Positions 16,240 through 21,008 of a stretch of DNA of 21,008 nucleotides are shown one piece after another (position 1 is the stretch's first letter; each line of letters opens with the position of its first letter). The DNA is from Acidobacteriota bacterium (GTDB lineage Bacteria; Acidobacteriota; Terriglobia; UBA7540): positions 1-21,008 of the forward strand of contig JAKAWN010000065.1 in the NCBI GenBank assembly GCA_021827245.1, read 5' to 3'. The notes beneath the pieces were generated by a model. The model did no database searches. It saw only the letters and a program-made list of their open reading frames with translations, and was not told where the DNA came from. The position numbers and the translations under genes are program-made.

Positions 16240-17838
16240 TCAGGCGGAAGACTTTTCCGGACGAAGCAGGGGAAACAGAATCACGTCGCGTATGGAGTGC
16301 GAATTGGTCAGGAGCATCGCAAGGCGGTCGATCCCGACTCCTTCGCCACCGGTCGGAGGCATGCCATAACTCAGTGCGCGGATATAGTCTTCGTCGATGG
16401 CATGGGCCGTCAGGTCTCCTCGCTCTCTTAAAAGCTGCTGGTATTCAAACCGGTCGCGCTGCTCGGCCGGATCGTTCAACTCACTGAAAGCATTGGCGAT
16501 TTCCATGCCGGCCACATAAAGCTCGAAACGTTCGACAAAGTTGGGATCTTCCGGCTTCTGCTTGGAAAGAGGTGATACCTCCAGCGGGAAATCGATGATG
16601 AATGTTGGCTGGATCAGGTGACTCTCCCCAACAGCCTCAAAAAGCTCCTGAAGCGCCGTACCCGCAGCCATCCCTTCGGGCACAACAAGCGGTGCCCGGA
16701 GCCCGCCGGACTTCTCCGCAAACCTGTTATAAACATTGACCCAGTGGAAGACGTTTTTCGGCTCGGCAAAGTCCTCGAGCGCAGGACTCTTGTCAGCTTC
16801 GTTCGGCCAGAAGCGGACAATAGCCTCCTTCATCGTCAACCGCTGGAACTTCTCGAACGAAATATTGTGCTCCCCGTAGTGAAACTCGAGAGAACCTACG
16901 ACCTCCCGGGTGACGTGGCGCATCAACCGCTCGCTCAAGTCCATCATGTCGCGATAATCGGCGTATGCCTGGTAGAACTCCAGCATCGTGAACTCCGGGT
17001 TGTGCTGGGTTGAAATTCCTTCATTCCGAAAGTTGCGATTAACTTCGAAGACGCGCTCCAAGCCTCCCACAATCAGGCGCTTAAGATAAAGCTCCGGAGC
17101 AATGCGCAGATAAAGGTCCATATCGAGTGTGTTGTGATGCGTCACGAACGGGCGGGCCATTGCGCCGCCAGCCATGGGCTGCATCATGGGTGTCTCGACT
17201 TCAACATAGCCCTGAGCCTCCAGAAACTCTCGCAAGGCCTTGATCAGACGTGAACGCCGCTCAAATATGTGCCGCACGGCGTCGTTGACCATCAGATCGA
17301 GGTAGCGCTGGCGATACCGAATCTCCACGTCGGAGAGGCCATGCCACTTTTCCGGCAGTGGAAGAAGCGCTTTCGCAAGAAAATAAAGATGTTCGGCGTG
17401 CACCGTCAACTCGCCGGTCCGCGTTCGAAACAGGTACCCTTCCACGCCGATCAAGTCTCCCAGGTCAAGGAGTTTGTAGAGTTCAAAATCCCGGCCGCCG
17501 ACGGCATCGAGACGAACGTAGACCTGTAGCCGCACTCCTCCACCCTGGAGATGCGCAAATCCGGCCTTCCCGTGAGGCCGGATGGTCATGACGCGCCCGG
17601 CAACCCGGACGTTGATCTTGTCCGCGGCCAGGTTCTCGGCGGTTTGGCCGGAATAGGTGGCTAAAATTTCCGGGACTGTGTGCGTACAATCGAACTTGCG
17701 AGGGTATAGCTCAAAACCAAGGTCCGCAATGGCTCTGAGTTTCTTCTCCCGCTGAAGCACAAGATCTGGAGTTTCATTGCTGGATGTTGACAAGTTGATT
17801 AACCAACGCCGCCTTTCATTAATAGTATTCGAGGCCAA
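16240..17838 (-). CDS. lysS: Class II lysyl-tRNA synthetase
   Basis: Attaches lysine to tRNA-Lys. The 532-residue frame contains the N-terminal OB-fold (about 75-155), the LysS signature [19 protein letters not shown] (165-183), motif 1 around [15 protein letters not shown] (212-226), motif 2 FRNEGIS...HNPEFTMLE (270-287) and motif 3 [12 protein letters not shown] (498-509). The start is uncertain: the annotated TTG at 17838 has AAGG about ten bases upstream, but another TTG at about residue 16 would give a length nearer to typical LysS N-termini. A near-consensus promoter lies about 120 bases upstream. lolE and lolD follow in the same direction. Confidence 0.95.
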   Translation of the reverse strand: MASNTINERRRWLINLSTSSNETPDLVLQREKKLRAIADLGFELYPRKFDCTHTVPEILATYSGQTAENLAADKINVRVAGRVMTIRPHGKAGFAHLQGGGVRLQVYVRLDAVGGRDFELYKLLDLGDLIGVEGYLFRTRTGELTVHAEHLYFLAKALLPLPEKWHGLSDVEIRYRQRYLDLMVNDAVRHIFERRSRLIKALREFLEAQGYVEVETPMMQPMAGGAMARPFVTHHNTLDMDLYLRIAPELYLKRLIVGGLERVFEVNRNFRNEGISTQHNPEFTMLEFYQAYADYRDMMDLSERLMRHVTREVVGSLEFHYGEHNISFEKFQRLTMKEAIVRFWPNEADKSPALEDFAEPKNVFHWVNVYNRFAEKSGGLRAPLVVPEGMAAGTALQELFEAVGESHLIQPTFIIDFPLEVSPLSKQKPEDPNFVERFELYVAGMEIANAFSELNDPAEQRDRFEYQQLLRERGDLTAHAIDEDYIRALSYGMPPTGGEGVGIDRLAMLLTNSHSIRDVILFPLLRPEKSSA

Positions 17839-17891
17839 TCGCGACTGGCCTTACGCGGCAAACAACACGAATAAAAGAGATTAACATGCGA

Positions 17892-17957
17892 CAGCCGATC
17901 CGGAACGGACTGCCGGGGCTACATCGTTGCCCAGTTTTCTGCCGCGTTTTGCGCAGA
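17892..17957 (-). promoter_or_regulatory. Structured 5' leader of lysS mRNA
   Basis: If transcription starts about seven bases after the -10 box (near 17954), lysS has a leader of about 116 nt. Two hairpins are visible on the minus strand: TCTGCGC/GCGGCAGA around an AAAAC loop (17957-17938, one bulged G), at the extreme 5' end and partly dependent on the exact start, and CAGTCCG/CGGCTG (17912-17892, one bulged base). No T-box specifier or T-box sequence is recognisable, and T-boxes are unusual outside Gram-positive bacteria. A role in mRNA stability or control is inferred. Confidence 0.3.
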
Positions 17958-17960
17958 CGC

Positions 17961-17990
17961 ATTATAGAGACCCCGGCAAAAATGTGTCAA
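17961..17990 (-). promoter_or_regulatory. Sigma-70 promoter for lysS and downstream genes
   Basis: On the minus strand TTGACA (17990-17985) and TATAAT (17966-17961) match both consensus hexamers perfectly, with an 18-base spacer. This is the strongest promoter signal in the window and would drive lysS, probably with lolE and lolD and perhaps further. Confidence 0.75.
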
Positions 17991-18105
17991 GCAGCCCTAA
18001 GTTTGCGCGCACGGACAGTCCGCCGCCAGATATTGATTGACTATGTAATAGCTGCGACAATAGCCCCTGGCCTTAAAAAAATTTATAAGATAGGCTACTT
18101 TGCTC

Positions 18106-18134
18106 TTGCAAGTTCCACGGCGTTCCACTATAGT
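18106..18134 (+). promoter_or_regulatory. Candidate promoter for the plus-strand membrane-protein gene
   Basis: TTGCAA (18106-18111) and TATAGT (18129-18134) are separated by 17 bases. The expected transcription start (about 18141) lies only about five bases before the ATG at 18146, so the mRNA would be nearly leaderless and would not include the GAGG at 18136-18139. Either the promoter, or this start codon, or the use of that Shine-Dalgarno must therefore be wrong. Confidence 0.4.
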
Positions 18135-18145
18135 AGAGGGCGCTT

Positions 18146-18883
18146 ATGCTTTGGTTAGTCGAAGTCAGCATTCTTCTCGTGGTTGCCGTGGTGCTACGGC
18201 GCTCGCTCCATCTGGGTCGCCGTGCCGCGCCGAAGGAGGCGCGTCCTGGCCGGCAAAACTCCTATCTCAAACCCGTGTGCTCGCCTCTCGCTTCAGATAT
18301 TGAAGCTCATGCTGCGATTCTCGGGGTCCTCCTGAACGACATCATTGAGGAGCAAAACTCAGGACGCACCGGCCTTGCGCGAGAGACGCTCACCGTGTTC
18401 CAGGATGAATGGAATCGGCTCGTTAAGCTGGTTGAGAATCTGCAACGTCTTTCTCTCCGGTATCTGCCGACGGTGCAATATCCCATCGACGCGCGAAATC
18501 TTGATGCCCGTTCTTTCCGATCGCAACCCCTCAGCGAATTCATCCGGCGCAACGGAGACCTGAGCCAGTTTGTCTTTCGGTCAAAGCTCCGCTTCCAGTT
18601 GCAGATGCGATTGCTTGGCCGTGCGACGTCCCTGCTCAACGAGAGCTTCGAAGAACTCAAGCATGATGCCGAGCAGTGTCCCAGGGTCTTCGACTGGGCG
18701 CTTTCCCAGATCGACCTCCACTTCCACGATCTGGACCGGCTCACCAAAGAAACACTCCTCGGATTCAATGAAGAAGTGGGTTGTCTCGCCGATTCTGTGC
18801 GGGAAGACTTGGTTGCCGAGCTAGCCGACCTAACCGCCGGCCAGAATGTCTCCCGCTCCATCGCCTCTCCGGCTCACCGTTAA
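18146..18883 (+). CDS. Membrane-anchored protein of unknown function
   Basis: A 245-residue protein that I cannot assign to a family. Residues 3-17 form a hydrophobic N-terminal anchor (LWLVEVSILLVVAVVL) followed by basic residues, so the rest is most likely cytoplasmic. The remainder is mostly helical and rich in charged residues and Leu, with possible coiled-coil stretches at about 55-105 and 150-225; no cysteine-metal site or catalytic motif stands out. The ATG has GAGG six bases upstream, but see the overlapping promoter candidate. It is the only clear non-IS plus-strand gene in the window, divergent from lysS and convergent with the phosphofructokinase gene. Confidence 0.7.
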   Translation: MLWLVEVSILLVVAVVLRRSLHLGRRAAPKEARPGRQNSYLKPVCSPLASDIEAHAAILGVLLNDIIEEQNSGRTGLARETLTVFQDEWNRLVKLVENLQRLSLRYLPTVQYPIDARNLDARSFRSQPLSEFIRRNGDLSQFVFRSKLRFQLQMRLLGRATSLLNESFEELKHDAEQCPRVFDWALSQIDLHFHDLDRLTKETLLGFNEEVGCLADSVREDLVAELADLTAGQNVSRSIASPAHR

Positions 18884-19030
18884 CCAGACACCTTCTGTTG
18901 CCACAATCGCTTTCAAGGAATGGCTATCGAATGCAAAGCGCTCCCTGCGCCTCGCGGCGGTGACTCCCGAAACGGCAACCTGTGCTCACTCACAGACAGG
19001 GCGGCCACCAATACCATTGCTGCGAAGGTG

Positions 19031-20077
19031 CTATCCGTAAAAAATCTCCGCCGTCTGGATCAGTTCCGGATCTACGAACTTCAGCTTCGTCATGGCGTCC
19101 TTGAGCGGAATAGACTCGATTTTGTTTCCTCTCAGGCAAACCATGGTTCCATAGTCACCCTCATGAATCAGATCGACCGCCTTGACTCCGTACCGGGTGC
19201 CAAGCACGCGGTCAAAAGCCGTCGGCGAGCCTCCGCGCTGCGTATGCCCAAGAACCGTGACGCGTGTCTCGTATCCTGTCCTTTTTTCGATCTCAGAGGC
19301 TATCACTTCGCCAACACCGCCGAGGTGAACGTGGCCAAACTGGTCAAGCTTCTGGTCCTTCGTCACCACATCGTCCACACCGCCCAGCTTGAAACCCTCT
19401 GCAACGACGATGATTGAGAACAGGCGGCCTCTCGAGTGCCGCTTGGCAAGGATCTGGCAGATCTCATCGATGGTCATCGGCTGTTCCGGAATCAAAATGC
19501 AATCCGCTCCTCCAGCCAAGCCTCCCGTAACCGCAATCCAGCCTGTGTGACGGCCCATGACTTCCACCACCATGACCCGCTGATGAGATTCAGCCGTCGT
19601 GTGAAGACGGTCAACAGCCTCGGTCACAATCGAGACTGCCGTGTCAAAACCGAAGGTCTGATCAGTGCCCTCGACGTCGTTATCAATGGTCTTAGGAATG
19701 CCCACGACCTTTATACCCTCTGCGGCAAGCTGCCGGGCCACACCGAGCGTATCCTCGCCCCCGATAGCGATCAAGTAATCAAGTTCGAATTCCTTCATGT
19801 TTGCCAGCAGCGCCTTCTTGTCCTCTTCGTTCTTCAAAGGGTTGGTCCTTGACGTTCCCAGGATGGTTCCTCCGCGGGGTAAGATGCCTGAGACCTTCAT
19901 CAGATCGAGAGGCTCGATCAAGCCCTTCACAAGACCCAGCCAGCCGTTCTTGATTCCATAAACCTCATAGCCCAGCATCAATGCACGTCGTACTACAGCA
20001 CGAATCACCGCGTTGAGTCCGGGACAATCTCCGCCTCCCGTTAAGATTCCGATTCTTTCATCACCATCTGTAGCCAT
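19031..20077 (-). CDS. pfkA: 6-phosphofructokinase, probably PPi-dependent type
   Basis: A 348-residue PfkA-family enzyme converting fructose 6-phosphate to fructose 1,6-bisphosphate. Visible are GGGDCPGLNA (14-23), GTSRTNP (74-80), GGEDT (106-110), PKTIDNDVEGTDQTFGF (128-144) with catalytic Asp132, MGRHTGW (174-180) and QRGGSP (280-285). At the two positions that separate phosphoryl donors (Gly104 and Gly124 of the E. coli enzyme) it has Asp109 and Lys129, the PPi-type combination. The ATG at 20077 is used because AGGAG lies about 11 bases upstream and homology starts right after it; the frame continues 111 bases further upstream with non-family sequence. It makes the next glycolytic step after the phosphoglucose isomerase encoded 12 kb away. 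Confidence 0.92.
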   Translation of the reverse strand: MATDGDERIGILTGGGDCPGLNAVIRAVVRRALMLGYEVYGIKNGWLGLVKGLIEPLDLMKVSGILPRGGTILGTSRTNPLKNEEDKKALLANMKEFELDYLIAIGGEDTLGVARQLAAEGIKVVGIPKTIDNDVEGTDQTFGFDTAVSIVTEAVDRLHTTAESHQRVMVVEVMGRHTGWIAVTGGLAGGADCILIPEQPMTIDEICQILAKRHSRGRLFSIIVVAEGFKLGGVDDVVTKDQKLDQFGHVHLGGVGEVIASEIEKRTGYETRVTVLGHTQRGGSPTAFDRVLGTRYGVKAVDLIHEGDYGTMVCLRGNKIESIPLKDAMTKLKFVDPELIQTAEIFYG

Positions 20078-20191
20078 TTCTACTGTCTCTCCTAATGAAA
20101 ATATGCAGATCGTGGGAAATTCCAAGCCCCACCTGCCTGGCTGTAACGCCAAGCTTTCTACTGAACAATGAGCCCAAGACCAAAACATTCG

Positions 20192-20221
20192 AATCTATCA
20201 GGAAAGCAATCCTCCGGTCAA
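20192..20221 (-). promoter_or_regulatory. Candidate promoter for the phosphofructokinase gene
   Basis: On the minus strand TTGACC (20221-20216) and TAGATT (20197-20192) are 18 bases apart; five and four consensus bases match. It would give a leader of about 110 nt before the ATG at 20077. Confidence 0.35.
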
Positions 20222-20282
20222 ATCCTACCTCGGAGCTCTGAGCCCGATCCTGGTACCAGCGACCGGTTATTGCGAAAACAGC

Positions 20283-20897
20283 CTAACCGACAAAGTATGC
20301 CCGTACAAGATATACAGCTCCAAGAACAATCAGAAGACTATTAGCCACGACAAACAGATATCTTCGGAAGTGCTTATGGGCTCCTGCTCCCCAGGCCATC
20401 AGCCAGACCGAAAGGAAAGCGGCCCCATAGTAACCAACGAGACTGCCCACAAAAAACGGCACGATACGCCAATACCCCTCTAATCGCCCTTCGGCAATGA
20501 TAGGGCCGGCGATGGCCAGCCAATACACCCAGGTGCCTGGAGCAGTAACCTCCACCAGGGTCGCGAGCGTCAAACTCGAGTAAGTCAGGTTCCAGGAGTG
20601 CTCGCTCTTCTCTGGGCTTTTTCGTGGGCGCTTCCAAAGCAGGCACACTCCAAAGCCCATCAGCGCCACGCCTCCCGCGTATGCAGTGTAATGGGCGATG
20701 CTGGGCGGTATGATTTGAAAGAAGAAATAGGTGACCGAGAGAAAGACAGCGTCAACAGCAACCGGTGGAGCAACCAGAACCCAGGCAGCCTTCAGCCAGC
20801 GCCCCAGCGTCATCTGAGTCAGTGCGATCAAATGCAATGGGCTAGGAACCAAGCCACCGACAGCGCCCATCCCAAATCCCAGCAGGAACAATTGCAT
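20283..20897 (-). CDS. LysE/RhtB-type membrane exporter
   Basis: A 204-residue integral membrane protein with about six hydrophobic segments. The N-terminus GFGMGAVGGLVPSPLHLIALTQ resembles the first helix and Pro-containing motif of LysE/RhtB amino-acid exporters, and APGTWVYWLAIAGPII at about 119-134 matches the second conserved region (usually NPK/Gxxx-W). Family length is about 200-210 residues. The likely role is efflux of an amino acid or similar small molecule; the substrate is unknown. The start ATG is preceded by CGAG six bases upstream. A gap of about 200 bases separates it from the phosphofructokinase gene downstream on the same strand. Confidence 0.75.
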   Translation of the reverse strand: MQLFLLGFGMGAVGGLVPSPLHLIALTQMTLGRWLKAAWVLVAPPVAVDAVFLSVTYFFFQIIPPSIAHYTAYAGGVALMGFGVCLLWKRPRKSPEKSEHSWNLTYSSLTLATLVEVTAPGTWVYWLAIAGPIIAEGRLEGYWRIVPFFVGSLVGYYGAAFLSVWLMAWGAGAHKHFRRYLFVVANSLLIVLGAVYLVRAYFVG

Positions 20898-20915
20898 ATC
20901 AAACTCGTAGCTTCA

Positions 20916-21008
20916 CTATCCTCGAACAGGTTGATAACAGGCACAGGGCAGCATCACCTGCCTGTCGGATCGACCTTTCAGCATCTCTTTTACTTCGCTG
21001 CAATCAAG
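20916..21008 (-). CDS. Possible C-terminal end of an unrecognised gene, cut by window edge
   Basis: The minus strand is open from the window edge to a TAG at 20918-20916 and reads SEVKEMLKGRSDRQVMLPCA and then CYQPVRG. The stop lies 18 bases before the exporter gene, an operon-like distance. I do not recognise the sequence, and with only about 30 codons visible it could be chance. Confidence 0.3.
   Translation of the reverse strand, partial: LDCSEVKEMLKGRSDRQVMLPCACYQPVRG

Larger units (their letters stand above)
17839..18145. promoter_or_regulatory. Divergent control region between lysS and the plus-strand gene
   Basis: A 307-base spacer between two divergently oriented genes. It holds the lysS promoter and its structured leader on the minus strand and a promoter-like pair for the plus-strand gene; each is listed separately. 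An AT-rich tract (TTAAAAAAATTTATAAGAT, about 18073-18091) lies between the two promoters and could be an upstream element. No small gene or RNA gene is recognisable. Confidence 0.6.

Noticed and set aside
17839..17990. T-box riboswitch for lysS
   Set aside because: No T-box consensus or terminator/antiterminator pair is visible, and T-boxes are mainly Gram-positive.
17886..18158. 90-codon plus-strand open frame in the lysS upstream region
   Set aside because: It overlaps the strong lysS promoter and the next gene's start, has no ribosome-binding site and an implausible composition.
18980..18996. CTGTG/CACAG stem between the convergent plus-strand gene and phosphofructokinase gene
   Set aside because: Short stem and no T-tract; a terminator is expected here but this is not convincing.
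20078..20188. Upstream extension of phosphofructokinase by 37 residues
   Set aside because: The family begins at the nucleotide-binding strand just after the ATG at 20077, which has an AGGAG upstream; the extension is Trp/Cys-rich and unlike any PFK.
1..21008. CRISPR arrays, tRNA or rRNA genes, phage genes
   Set aside because: No regularly spaced repeats, cloverleaf arms with a TTCGA-type loop, rRNA segments or phage-type proteins were noticed on reading both strands; a dedicated tRNA/ncRNA scan was not possible.

Overview
The window looks like chromosomal DNA of a GC-rich, diderm, probably acidobacterial bacterium. This is inference from gene content: a BamA with five POTRA domains followed by an OmpH/Skp chaperone, a LolE/LolD lipoprotein exporter next to lysS and clpC, and a phosphofructokinase with PPi-type residues. 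No rRNA, tRNA or CRISPR array was seen. Nearly all genes lie on the minus strand, so transcription mostly runs right to left.

Left edge (1-1600): a mobile-element patch. Bases 1-47 hold the first codons of an IS1595-type transposase (minus strand, cut by the window). An apparently intact IS1380-family element (about 93-1597) sits immediately next to it. Its GTG start codon lies in one arm of a long-range inverted repeat that could act as a translational brake.

Sugar-phosphate locus (1804-6730, minus): cupin glucose-6-phosphate-isomerase-like protein, ROK kinase, a large class I mannose-6-phosphate-isomerase-like protein with an extra kinase-like N-terminal half, a second and more divergent cupin isomerase, then a DeoR-family regulator. 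The first four genes overlap by 1 to 4 bases at every junction, so they are almost certainly one translationally coupled unit. The ROK protein keeps its catalytic Asp and zinc cysteines but lacks the usual sugar-contacting E-x-G-H motif. The unit has no transporter. It is the best candidate here for an uncharacterised pathway. An imperfect inverted repeat upstream (6842-6865) is a candidate operator.

6731-7722 is almost 1 kb without an intact gene. Its left part probably holds the operon's control region and its right part holds reading-frame fragments with internal stops that look like decayed coding DNA.

Envelope and proteostasis block (7723-17838, minus): lysS, lolE, lolD, clpC, bamA, ompH. 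It combines lysyl-tRNA synthesis, lipoprotein release from the inner membrane, a ClpC unfoldase, beta-barrel assembly and a periplasmic chaperone. A near-consensus sigma-70 promoter lies 5' of lysS at 17961-17990, with a leader of about 116 nt that can fold into hairpins.

Right part: a plus-strand, membrane-anchored protein of unknown function (18146-18883), a convergent phosphofructokinase (19031-20077, minus), a LysE-type membrane exporter (20283-20897, minus), and at the edge the possible C-terminal end of one more minus-strand gene.
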